NCBI RefSeq assembly: GCF_018812025.1
Contig: NC_063049.1
Location: 13,240,258-13,304,257 of the forward strand
Origin: Megalobrama amblycephala
Lineage: Eukaryota > Chordata > Actinopteri > Cypriniformes > Xenocyprididae
Reading direction: 5' to 3'
DNA length: 64,000 nucleotides
A program made the position numbers and the translations under genes. Below, piece after piece: positions 21,869 through 35,700 of the stretch. The notes beneath the pieces are model-generated. The model did not search any database. It saw nothing but the letters and a program-made list of their open reading frames with translations, and was not told where the DNA came from. Numbering within the stretch: the stretch's first letter is position 1; each line of letters starts with the position of its first letter.

Positions 21869-23722
21869 GTGAGTAAATGTCGCGCTGGAGAGTCTGGAGA
21901 ATTTACACTGTTTTACCATGAAATGTCTGAACCACCTGTGTCATAAGAGTTTCATCTGTGCTCATCATAGTATTGACCTTGCTGATCACATCTGAAGCAT
22001 TTATATAAGACTTTTACTTTTTTCTTATCAAATAATGTTATTTTATTTGATAAATGCTTACTGTAAAATGTAATGAAAATCGCTCAATAACGGTTGATGT
22101 AACGTGGGAAATTATTAGCATGAAGGACGTATTACTCAATAACATTCTCAGTTTTTATGCATCAGCTCTTGTGAGTATCTAACAAACATTTTATGGCTTA
22201 CTAAAAGTTGATTTAATAAATATAGTAATAAAAGAAGGTCCTTAACTAAACATTAAGTTTGTCAAGCCAACCTTTTCAAAATTTTTAAAGGGTTAGTTCA
22301 CCCAAAAATTAAAATAATGTAATTTATTACTCACCCTCATGCCGTTCCACACCCGTAAGACCTTCGTTCATCTTCGGAGCACAAATTAAGATATTTTTGT
22401 TGAAATCCGATGGCTCTGTGAGGCCTTCATAGGGAGCAATGACATTTCCTCTCTCAAGATCCATTAATGTACTAAAAACATATTTAAATCAGTTCACGTG
22501 AGTACAGTGGTTCAATATTAATATTATAAAGTGACGAGAATATTTTTGGTGAGCCAAAAAAAAAAACAAAATAACGACTTGTATAGTGATGGCCAATTTC
22601 AAAACACTAGGCGTTTCTCAATGTCAAGGAAGGATCCTCGGAAGCCAGAATTTCGAGGATGCTACGTCATCGACATCCGTCGAAGGACTGTTCCAATGTT
22701 GAGGATCCTCGGAATTTCAAACAAGGACTGAGTCCTTCGTTCGAAAAATATCCCATATACAGGACAGGATGCATATGTGTAGCCATCCCGCTCTTCGCGC
22801 TCTAAAATCTAAAATCTGTTCAAAAAATTAAAAAAAAATGTTGACGTTAGCGGGCAATATGCTTTCAAATGTAAGTATGGAAACATTTGTTATAACTGTA
22901 GTAAATATGTCAGATAAATAAAGTTTAACGTTTTAATAACAGTACAAATTACTACCGTATTGATGATATAAATTATACAAATACAAATTACGTTATTGAT
23001 GGCTAACTGAACCGGACTGTCATTTAACAATTGTTAGCTTGGTTGCCGTCACCAGCATTTCTTTTACCATTTCTCTGACGTAATGACGTAATGACGCAAT
23101 GACGCAATGACGTGCACTTGCTAGTCTGTTCCATTTACATGTTCTCCGAATGCTAAAGAGGAGCCTCGCCTAGCCTCTGAAGGAAGTGACTTGGAAGGAC
23201 CAGTCCTGCCAAAGAAGTATCCTTGACATTGAGAAACGCCTACTGCTTCATGAAGCTTCAGGAGCATAATGAATCAGTGTATCGAATCAGTGGTTCGGAT
23301 CGCGTGTCAAACCGACAAACTGCTGAAATCACGTGACTGATTCAGCTGATTCGACACGCTGATTCATTTGTGCTCCGAAGCTTCCTGAAGCAGTGTTTTG
23401 AAATCGGCCATCACTATATAAGTCGTTATTTTGTTTTTTTTGGCGCACCAAAAATATTCTTGTCGCTTTATAATATAAATATTGAAACACTGTACTCGCA
23501 TGAACTGATTTAAACATGTTTTTAGTACATTAATGGATCAACAAAGTTCTTACGGGTGTGGAATGGCATGAGGGTGAGTAATAAATGACATTATTTTCAT
23601 TTTTGGGTGAACTAACCCTTTAAATGTTATATACACGGTCACCTAATGGATACAAATTGTTTGTGTGGTCATTGCTAGGGCATTGCTAGGCAATTAGGGT
23701 GTTCATTCTGTCCGTCTGCCTG

Positions 23723-23769
<47 letters not shown>

Positions 23770-26700
23770 CCATCAGATAGATAGTCAAAGACAGATCAAT
23801 AGATAAACTATCAGATAGATAGATAGATAAGCTGTCAGATAGATAGATATACAGATACATAGATAGGTATCCATCAGATATGTATGCCGTTAGATAGCTA
23901 GATAGATTGTCAGAAGAATGAAGGTTAAAGGGCTTGTACATTTTAGCTGTTTAATGTTTGCAGTTTGAATTTATGAATCATCATGTAATGTCATGATGAT
24001 TCATGAGTCAGACTCTGAACATTCAGTCTATGGGATTTTGGGAATTTTGGATTGTCAGTTACTCTCTTAGAACAGGTTGATGGTCTGTGGTGAGTTTGGT
24101 GGACATAATTTAAAATCTCTGTAGCCAACATAAATATATGACAACACTTAAAATGCTTCTCTACCAATGTTGACCTTTTGTTTCTTGTTAATTATATAGT
24201 GATAAAATGTTTGTTTGTGTGTGTTTCAGGGTGGCACTCTGATGGCAGTGGGACTGGGGGTTGCTGCAGCTGGGTTTGCAGGTGAGCACAACCGCTTTGA
24301 TCCCAGTGTATGCACCCATTTGGAGATTCCCAATCCTGTGTCATTAAACCACATGTTGCATAGTCACATGCAGAAGCTACATGCATTCATATAATATGTG
24401 TGGTATGGCCTAGTGGTTAAAGCTCTGGGCTGGGAACCAAAGGTTAACTGGTTCAAACTGATGATTGATTACCATTGTGCTTTTGAGGAAGTGCTTAACC
24501 TCAAATTACTCCAGGGGAGACTGGATTGGCTGTATTTTATTGCACGGATTGACTGCAATAAGTATTTTCAAGCTGTTGACAGCATTAGCTACATGACAAA
24601 TTAGAGGCCACTCACTGGTTTTGCGGTTAAAAATGCAAGACGCAGAGTCTCATTATTTTTACATAAGTGCCGCATTTTTAGAATGCCGCGTCATGCACAA
24701 GACGCTGCAAAATAGCGAGACGTGAGCACAACAGTCAACACGTCCATCTAGCGCATTTACATTGAAAAACAATGGAAAACTTGCGCAGTGGAATGGAAAA
24801 ACACGTGTGAACTGGCCCTTTAAAAAATTGGTTGAGTAAATTATTTAATTGCTTACTCAAAGATAGTGGCTGCCAGAGTCCTGCACAGGTCCTTTTTGTT
24901 AAACCCGCACCCGCAGTACTTAACAGAACACCCGACCCGTTAGCACTAATTTCATTCCGTACCTGACCCGACCCGTTTGACATAGAAACCATGACCCGAA
25001 CCGCACCCGCATTAAATCAACATCAGGTAGAAAAAAATATTTATTTCCTCACGTAACACAAGCAATCAAATCAACATTAGGCATTCTGAGTTGATGCATT
25101 TAAGAAAAACAGACATGCAGCCCACCATGATAATAATAAAATAAAAAAGATGAGAATGTGCATCCGTTGTGTAAACAATACAAAACTTTTGCCTACATCA
25201 TGTGAACAGTCTTCTCATACAAATGTGCATAAATCACCCAAAAGGCTACAGACGCTTAGAGGTCTTGATAAGTTAGAGTCTCGGTAGAAAGGATGTGACA
25301 AGATCATTAAATTCGGACATACATTGTTTCCTTCCTACATCTGTATGCTGCCCATGGAGGCAGCCTTTTTGAGCTTTTTGTCACTTGTTTCGATCCTGAA
25401 CGAATCAGTGTGCTTGAACGAATGAGTTGAGTGAACGATTCAATGACTCACTCACAAAGACATTGAGAAATTTGAGTGTATATCAGGATTCACCAATAAC
25501 CTTCATACTAAAATGTATTTTAAATTTACAAAAAGAAAAAAAAAAAGAAAAAAAGAGTAACAACTGAAACAGCATATTCCAGCAGCCATATCACCCAGTA
25601 GCCCAAGACTGGTTGCCCACTGAAGCTAAGCAGGGTTGAGCCTGGTCAGTACGTGGATGGGAGACCTCCTGGGAAAACTAGGTTGCTGCTGGAAGAGGTG
25701 TTAGTGAGGCCAGCAGGGGGTGCTCATCCTGTGGTCTATGTGGGTCCTAACGCCTCCAGTATAGTGATGGGGATATTATACTGTCAAAAAGCAGTCCTTC
25801 AGATGAGACGTTTACCCAAGGTCCTGACGCTCTGTGGTCATAAAAATAATCCCAGGATGTCCTTCAGAGAAAGAGTAGGGTTTAACACCGGCATCCTGGC
25901 CAGATTTGCCCATTGGCCTCTGTCAATTCATCATGGCCTCCTAATTATTCCCATATATACTGACTAGCTTCATCACTCCATGTCCTCTCCACCAATAAGC
26001 TGGTGTGTGGTGGGTGTTCTGGCGCAATATGGCAGTGAAAAAAAAAAAGTAAGAAAAGTTGTGTCATAGCTGCAAGATTTCTCTGTATAAAAATGCAAAT
26101 ACACATATGCACAACTGGTTAATTTGTGTTAATTAGGCAGACATTTTTCATAAGTTCTCCTGTCCATAAATATGAAATTATAAATTTTTTTACAATCCTA
26201 ATTTATTCAGTGTGTTTAAGCAAATCAGTTGAGCGAATGATTCAATGATTAACTCAAAAAGACAGTCACTTGTTTCAATCATGAATGAATCAATGTGCTT
26301 GAATAAATCAGTGAAAACTTTCCACCACTAATACACAGTTTGACCATCCATCTGGAATGCGCAAACACAGACAAGCGGAGTGCTACCAAACAGCGAAAAG
26401 TTTCAGTGCCGTCGGACTAAATATCAGCACTCTTGGATCGCCTTGTTGGCGAAGGTTTTGTGTTTGCGTTCTGGCGCAGAGTATGTTTCTAGGCAGGATG
26501 TTTGCAAGCTAAAATCCCTCGTGTTGTGGTTCACAGTGGGATAGAGTAGCCATTGTATAATGTAATAAAAGTTTTTTCCTCTTTTGTCCTCTTAAAATAT
26601 TTAGCTAAACTTTCCTCGTGTATGTTAAAACTGCCCACAGATATTTATGATGTGATTCTAAAGGATTGGAAGCACTCGAGATGATGGCGGCGTTGATGAG

Positions 26701-29700
26701 GGAGATGGTTAAGCCACTCTTACTGTGAGTGTTTGTTCAAGCCCCCTGATGAAGCTCACCCTGGTTAATGAGGTCAATGTGGCCTCTAGCATTAGAGGTC
26801 TCGAAAACGGCAAATAATTAAAGCGACTTTGTCATCAGCATGTTTACGTTTGATTCTTTTCTGGCAGGTGTCTCTCCCTACTGCTGCTTGGTAGTTAATC
26901 ATTGTTAGTCGCCAAGTCTTCCACCCATAGCTGTGTGAGGTCAGGATAGAATAGCACTTGTGGTTGCTTTGAGGAAGGGGGTTAATTCCCATTTCAGTAC
27001 ATCGAGGGGGCAGCGCTTCTGCCAAAAGCTGAGGCGGTGTGTGGTCTGATTCGCTCAGAGGCAGGGCTTTGGATTACAGCGAAGGGAGCCTCAAACGCTT
27101 TTTGCTGAGAAGCAAAATAACGTTTTCCTCTCAAAAATACACTCCTCAGAATTTGATGAAATGAAAATCCAAAAATTTTCCCTTAATGTATTGCTTTAAT
27201 GATTTTCTGAATTCTTCACCTACTATTTGGTTGCATTAAATGAGCCGCTTAACGGCCTTTCTCAGCTTTTTATTGAATGCTGGATGTTCAGAGGCATTAC
27301 ATGTTAATTTCATTGAGTGCTGTGCACTTGCAGTGTGTTGCTTCACAGTTGAACCACAACCGCTGGCAGTTCACCAGCACCCTGACCAAGTAAATACCAA
27401 GGGAAGTTGAAAGGCGTCCTCACCTTTAACACATATTGAATAAGATTAAAATGTGGTTTTGTCCTTGGTTTCACCCTTAAACCAACATTGTTAACCCTGG
27501 AAATTAACTCTGTAAATTGTGCACTATCAAGTGGCACACTTTAAACCCATCAACCCTTTTTTTTTTCCCTTATTACATTCGCTTTTAGGTCGATATGCTT
27601 TCCATTTATGGAGGCCTCTGGGACAGGTTATCACGGAAGCTGCCAAGAAGTTGCCCACTACGGTAAGTGTCAGAAACAAACCAACAATTTTTTTTTAGCA
27701 TACATAAGCAAATGATTTTGTTGTGGGATTGCTCTCTAACACCCTGTGAATCAGTATTCCCATTTGAAAAGATCCAGCATAACGTATTCATTTTTTAAAC
27801 AGATTCTGCTTCTGAAAGTGATGATTTGTGGGAATGAATTTTGGATATTTCCATGTTCATTTCCACAACTTGAGGTGCTTGTTTGCTTGCGTTGTTGTTG
27901 GCAAGCTAAACCTCTCGCTGTAGGGCGAAGGACTGATTCATCGCGTCATTCTGGCCTTGGCCATAGTTCGCGCTGTGCGCCTGGTTTTTGATGGGGTCTG
28001 TAAACCTGATTTGTCCAGGTTCTTCTTAATCTCTTGGGATGTGTGGTTGGGGCTGGTTCCCAGTGCTTTGACTCAACCTGCACACCTGTGTACGCTCTGA
28101 AACTTCTATAATCTCAGTGGCTTTCGCAGAGTCGCGGCTGAGCACTCTTGTAATAGATCATTATTACATTCATTAATCCAATGATTTAATTTTTCTGTGA
28201 ATCACATAACGGATGAGTGTGATTAAGTGACATGTTGTGGGCTGAGATTGGACTGAACATTCTGGCCTCCCTCGCCCTGTAAACATACATATGTTTTTAC
28301 TCAGTTGTGAACTCTGCCCGAAATCCTGCAGTATGCACAATATCTGAAGGAGCCACGTATTCTGGTACGGCATCTTTATTAAAGAGATAGTTCAGTAAAA
28401 AAATATGAAAATTCTGTTATTGTTTACTCAACATCAATCAGTACACGAGTTCGTGCTGTTATTTTTGCCATAGATCACAAAATTTGACATTTTTGAAGAA
28501 TCGTTTCAAAGCTCTTGCCTATTCAACCACAGTTTATGTCATCAGAACTGTTAAGGTCCAAAAATTACAAAACAACACACTGACTTTTTTGGTCTGTTCC
28601 TCATACAAACCTAATTTAATGCTTAAAAGGGTTAGTTCACCCAAAAATAAAAATTCTGTCATTAATTACTCACTTTCATGTCGTTCCAAACCCGTAAGAC
28701 CTTCGTTCATCTCCGGAACACAAATTAAGATATTTTTGATGAAATCCGAGAGCTCTCTGACTCCTCAGTAGACAGCAATTTAACCACCACTGTCAATTTC
28801 CAGAAAGGTACTAAAGTGGTTCAACCAGAAAAAGTATTCTCGTAGCAGATTAAATGTTAACCCCAGGTAAATTATGAGCAGCGTGAAACGTGAAGTGGGA
28901 TAACCCAGAATTCCTTTATCCGGGGTTTAGAATGATGCAGGGTTAAATATTTCAAGTGTGAAGAGCCCTAATGCAGTGGTTCCCAACCTTGTTCCTGAAG
29001 GCCCCCAAACACTGCATATTTTGTATCTCTCCTTTGTCTGACACACCCATTTCAGGTCTTGGAGTCTCTACTAATGAGCTGATGATCTGAATCAGGTGTG
29101 TTTGATAAAGGAGACATGGAAAACATGCAGTGTTGGGGGGCCTCCAGGAATATGGTTGGGAACCCCTGCCCTAATGTTTGAAAGTCCCAAAGTCGAAAAT
29201 CTATGAAGAAAATGGAAATATAAACATGGTTCTCATGAGGTCTGTACTGTAACAAAATCTCAGCAAAAAACCTTCTTCCAAACACCTGAAGCTCATATAA
29301 AACTTGGCCTTCATGATCTTAACACTCGATCTTAGGCTGTTTGATGCGTTCACGCTACGTCATAATTACTGTAATTACTAGATGACAACCTGGAATGTTA
29401 TATATATAATTCTATGGCAACACAAATGAATCTGTGTAATTTGAGTAATTGACAGAACCATAATATAACAAGTAATGCAAATGTCTTATTAATAAACATA
29501 TTTTAATTTTGTTGTACATTCAGTGCTATCTACAGTAAACTATTGTATATCTTTTGTATACTTTCAGATTATTGCATTATAATGACATTATCAAAAATAT
29601 AATGAAATAACTGCATTGTACTACATTTTACCACTTAAGCCGCAGCCATTTTGAGTGTTTGCGGCTAATGTTGCAGCGATCATGCAGAACAAGTCGAGAC

Positions 29701-32700
29701 TCTCAGAAAAAAATCAGAGTTCGCGAATTGGAATCAAGGACGCGAGCGCTTTTCAAGTCAGTGATTATGGTAATTCTGGCGTGAACGCATCTTTAGTTTT
29801 GGAATTTGGATAATTATGGGGTCAATCTTCTCAAATCCCTAAATTCTCCACTTTCACATAATAAGGTAAAAGTGCTGATCATGGGGCTTTTAGCTGAGCC
29901 AAAGCAACTTGGTTGCCATCTGTATTGATTATGCATGTTATTTTGCACATCAGTCATCTTGTATTGTGCGTTATGGGTTCAGTACAATACTATTTATAGC
30001 ATTTGAGGCATAATGTTGATTACTACAGAAATAATTCGGCTATTCCATTTAAGGTAAAAAACAGAAATGTGAAGCTTATATTTTTCTTAAAGCACTCAGA
30101 GGAGTTATTCATTTAAACCCTGTTTATAATTTGTTCTGTATAGTTGGTGAAATCGTTTTCAGCTGGGACCACTTTGCTGGGTGAATGAACTTCTGATTAC
30201 AGATTACCGACGTAATGTCTGTGCTTTTACAGATACCACCATCATATCTCATTGTGTGTATCAACCAAATTGAAACATTGGCTATAACTTTACAAGTGAT
30301 TCTATCATCCTAATTTCATGTCACTAAGGTTTGAAGTATTGTGTGACACTTAAAAAAAAAACTGTGTATGTTAACTGCCTGACCTTGTGTATTTCCCTTC
30401 TAACAGTTTAAAAACTGAGGAAGATGTATTTTTTTTCTAGTAATCAACAGATATGCTGTTGATAGGGCTTACCTTTGAATCTGGACTATTGTTTTCAACA
30501 TTTTCTTTTCTTTCCTAGTCATTTTCTGCATATTACAAAGGTGGATTCGAGCAGAAGATGACCAGACGGGAAGCCAGCCTTATTCTCGGGATCAGGTAAT
30601 TGTGGGCCGTGGGCTAAACAAAGCCCTAAATCACTGCAATTCCTCTTGCTGAATTCTCTCATTATGAGTTGTCATGGAAGAAAACAAAGGTGTTTTACAG
30701 TATATACACACACTGCATCACTAAACTTCCCAGAAGAGCTTGCGGTTAGGTCTGGGGGCAATTCTTTTGGTTTGAAGTCGGTCGTCATCTCCTGTCGTCA
30801 CAGCTTTGATCCTGTAACATCTAATGGGAAAAATTCTCAGCTGTGTCTCTTTTTAATTTGTGATCTGCTTTTTGGTGGACCACCCTCCTCATCCTAGGAG
30901 GGTATATTTCTCTAAAAATTTCCCCTACTTCAACAGAAGTTCACAGGGTCCCACACCAGGTGTGACTCACACCGTGCAAGCATCACATCCTGTGTGGCGT
31001 AGCTTGCGTCATTGCCATGTGGCTTTTTCTCTTTGTGTTGTCAGTCAAACTGGACTAATGTTTTCATACACTGTACCAGACTTTATCCAATATTTCTTGG
31101 ATGTGACCAATGTGAACTCGGTCAACCGCATTCATGCTCATAAAACGGTACTGATTCGGGTTAATAGTTTTTATTATTCTTTTCACATCCGTCTCCAGCT
31201 TTACTTTGGTGTCTGTCACTCACAGCTGAAATAACTGAGTCCAGTAATGTTATACTGTTTGCCCTGATATACTTTGATCTCTCTACACCTATGATGAATT
31301 CAGCTAATTTGTAAGGTCATTTGTTCTATTTAAAGGGATAGTTCACCTAAAAAATGAACATTTTGAGATTTTTGTTCATCCATATACTACTGTTCAAAAG
31401 TTTCAGGTCAGTTTGTTAAAAGGAAATTAATACTTTTGAGTAAGGATGCATTAAATAAATTAAACGTGACAGTAAAGACGTTTAATGTTACAAAAGATTT
31501 CTGTTTTAAATCCATGCTCTTTCTGAAAGCAACAAAAATATTAAGCAGCACAACAGTCAAGATGATAGGAAACGTTTCTTGAGCAGCAAATCAGCGTATT
31601 AGAATGATTTCTGAAGGATCATGTGATACTGGAGTAATGATGCTGAAAATTCAGCTTTGCATCACAGGAATAAATTATGATTTATTTATTCAATTCAAAT
31701 ATTTGGCAGTATTCTGCTTTGAATCTCATCTTGAATCCATCCATCCATCCATCCATCCATCCATCCATCCATCCATCCATCCATCCATCCATCCATCCAT
31801 CCATCCATCCATCCATCCATCCATCCATCCATCCATCCATCCATCCATCCATCCATCCATCCATCCATCCATCCATCCATCCATCCATCCATCCATCCAT
31901 CCATCCATCCATCCATCCATCCATCCATCCATCCATATTATACAATATTATACAATATTACTGTTTTTACTGTATTTTTGATCAAATATATGCAGCTTGT
32001 TTCTACTAGATGTACTTACTATAGGGTTAGGGTTTGGTTTAGGATTAGCTGCATTTAATTATGCATAATTTACAGTTATTTCTACACTAACTACATGTAA
32101 CGTGTAAAGAACACTTTTTTTTTTATCCCAGTCGTGTTCATGTTTTCTTTGATCTTCCTTACGTTCATTGCTATTCTGATTTTAAATGAGTTTGAGCGCT
32201 CAGTTTAGTCTCTCGACTGCCACACATATCTGCTGGAGATACTGACTCTTCCGACAAATGCAGTTTTGCCTGACAGATTCGTCATCGCATTCTGGAAGCA
32301 TCCGCTCCGCACAGTGTTTTAATTAGTTGCTCTGGCCCCTCTCAGACGCCCACTCCTGCATATGATTTGAGACTTGAGAGAAGAGTTGGTAGGACTGAAC
32401 GTTTTGTTGTGTAAGCATTAATGTATCTTTTAATCATCACTTCTGGCTGTTTAAATATGACTCAGATCAAAACCCTGAAAACTGTAGGCTGGAAAGAAAT
32501 TAATTCATCTTTCGGTAAGGATACAGTGTGAAGCCAAATAACTAATAACCATAACTCAATGATTCACATAGATTAAAATATTTAATCGATTTAATAAATA
32601 CAGAAGTTTTATTTTATTTTTGAATAAATGTGCTTGAATATTGTAATTTTAAGTCTCATTAGTATCTAGGACCACTAGAAAAACAAAGGATTTCAATAGA

Positions 32701-35700
32701 TGGAGATAAAAACCATCATGTAATTTTAATTTATTAATTATTTGATGATAATTTTTAAATTGAAAAATACATTGTCGTGTTTAAAACATGTTTTAAAATA
32801 TAGTACGTTAAATCATTTTAGACGGACATTTTAAATTGAATAAAAAAATTGCCAGTTGCTTTTTTTGGGTCATTTTGTCAAATGCTTTTCGATACCTTAT
32901 TTGTTTTCAGTTCTGTTGCCTGTTTTGTCCACTAAATTGGGGAATTTCAGGGGATGTACAGATTGAGTATTTCCAGTTGATGTGTGCAGTGATGGAGACA
33001 GACCACACATGTTGATGATTAGTGCAAAAAATCAAGTCTGGAGGCCTGTAATTAGATTCATACAGCAGTTCACAATGTGACCACTAGATGGTGGTGTGTT
33101 CCTTTTCTAAATGTTCTGTTTTCTTGTTTGCACAGTCCAACCAGTGCTAAGTCAAAGGTACGGGAAGCACACAGAAGGATCATGGTCCTAAATCATCCAG
33201 ATAAAGGTCAGTAGTTCATGTTGACATGTTGGGATGGTTGCGTTTTCATCAGTAATTCTGACTCTCCACATGCAGCCGTAGCTGTAGGTATTGTCTGAGC
33301 AGAGACGGGTGTTGATTACATTATTGATTTGAACGGCATTTGTCATTTGTCATAACACACTTTTTAAAGAGGGCTTACATCTCTGCAATGCTGACTTGCT
33401 GTAATTTAAGCCAGAGCCACACAAAGCAGGACACAAATCAGGCGAACCATCACTTCAAACGATCATTTGCCAAGTACCGTAGATTCAAAATGTTTAATGG
33501 AAAAATTAAAATACTGTGAAAATATATTGAAAATAATCAAGGCATGTTTTTGCAATCTGTCCTTCACTAAAGGAGGAATTATATTGAATCATTTGCATTC
33601 ATATTCACCCATAAATCACAATACATTGTGACATATTTTTAATAAAACCTTTAAAAAATGCCATGCAGAGACATTGATGCTGCAAATTAATCATTCATTT
33701 TTAATCAATTCAAATCATTCAGCTAATAGTTTTTACTGATTCATGGTAATGAATCAGTCTTCATAACTATATAATGTAATGTAAAATATCATTGTTGCAG
33801 CTGGAGTTTACATCAGAGACCGAATTAATACATCTTGATGCTTGAGACGAGCAAGGAATGTAAAACTAATGACAAATTCTTAATGGTTGAATAATAAAGT
33901 ACTTTAATTTTTTATATTTAGCAGATGTTTTTTAAATTCTGTTTCAAATAAATGCTGTTCTTTTGAACTTCATTAAAGAATCCTGAAAAAAAAAAAAATG
34001 TATCATGGTTTCCAAAAAAATAAGCAGCTGTTTTCAACGCTCATGATAATGTTACATGGTAATGTTTTTCTGAGCAGTGAATCAGCATATTAGAAAGATT
34101 TCTGAAGGATCATGTGACACTGAAGACTGGAGTAATGATGCTGAAAGTTCAGCTGTGCCATCAAAGGAGCAAATAGCATTTTGAAATATATTACAATAGA
34201 AAACAGTTATTTTGAAATTGTAATATTTCACAATATTATTGTTTTTACTGTATTATTGATTACATAACTACTGTCATGGTGAGCACAATATACTATAAAA
34301 TTATATAAAAATGTAAAAATTGTGTAGTACATCACAAGCGAAATAATTTTCATATCACTTTTTGTATCACACAGTAGTGATAATGCACGGGTACCAATGT
34401 ATTTAGATCCGATAAGGATTTGTTCACTCTGATCTGTGCGAAACAGGTAATAAATCTCTGTCTAGCGAATTGCTTTTTTGCAGTGGTCTTTTTAAGTGCA
34501 GGGTCTCACCTAATAAACACTGAGCAGGAGTCTTTATTTTTCCTTGGTCACTGTACTCGCCCTGTTTTTCTGTTCAAGGTTAATGGCCTCACCTTGCCTT
34601 TCTCTGTTTTTTCCTCTTTCAGTTGCGTTTCTCACAGAGCTCAGAGTTGCTGTTTATATATGTTTGTTTGTATGTGTGTGTGTGTGTGTGTGTGTTTGTT
34701 TGTGTGTCAGCCCTTGTTTGCTCTTCTAGACCACTAATACTCTCAGTGAAATAAGCGATGGTTTCTGTGATGCTATCTGTAGTGGAGCGATAAGGCCTCT
34801 GACTGTAGGGAGGACATCCAGAAGAGAAAGTGTGCCAGATTTGTCCCATCCTCCAGCGTTGCTAAGAAATCCTTTACTACAGTGCTGATAATAATGGTGT
34901 GCAAGTGCCCATTTTGTGTGTTATACTAGTGGAGGGGGCTGAAGTATTAAAGACCCCATGAAATGGCTTGATGAATGCAGTTTGCTTTCCTGTGGCATTT
35001 ATGTGTTTCTTATTGAAACAGGAAGCTGGAATAAGACGTGCTAAGGGGCATTTACACTACACCATTTTCCAACTAAAAACAGAAACTTTTAATGCATTTT
35101 GGCCGTTCATTTACACGACAACAGCTTTTTGGGGGCCTGAAAATGCAAACTTTTGAAAATGGGGATCAAAGTGCACGTTTTTGAAAATGATACTGCTGTC
35201 GTCTCCGTGTAAACTACAAAAACACAAATTTGTGAAAACGGTGATGTCATGCGCATGCGTATTACCTGTTCAGTCTATAGACGCGTATAGTGTTTCTTTA
35301 CAAAGTGGCCTGACAGCATAATACAGTGTTTTTAGTCGTTTTTGCAGATCTATGTGAACGGGGATTGTTTTGACAATGTTGTCGTATGTACGCAAAAAAC
35401 ACAATGGATCAGCTTTTTGTTTTTATTACATCATTGTTGTGTAATGTACCTTAACAGACTCACCCTTTTTTAAAAAGGTTAAAGGATTAGTCCACTTTAG
35501 GGCTGACCGATATATCGCATGCGATTGTCATGCGCATTTCGTCAGTAAAGCCGGTTCCCTGATTACCGCGAAATCGCCATCACCTGCTTTCAAATGGAGC
35601 GGCATTTAATAGACAGAGCCGTAGATCACTGACAAGCCACGCAATATCGCGTTCATTATCGCAGATGAATCGCCTTTGATAATGAACGCAATATTGCGTA

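Noticed and set aside
24396..24470. tRNA gene
   Set aside because: Box A- and B-like motifs are present, but no cloverleaf or anticodon arm can be drawn and a SINE body follows directly.
25580..25700. 5S rRNA gene
   Set aside because: The 5' third is diverged and the sequence continues into a SINE body with an A-rich tail.
31604..32009. 125-aa and 110-aa frames rich in IHPS, and minus-strand MDGW frames
   Set aside because: Translation of the (ATCC)n tract.
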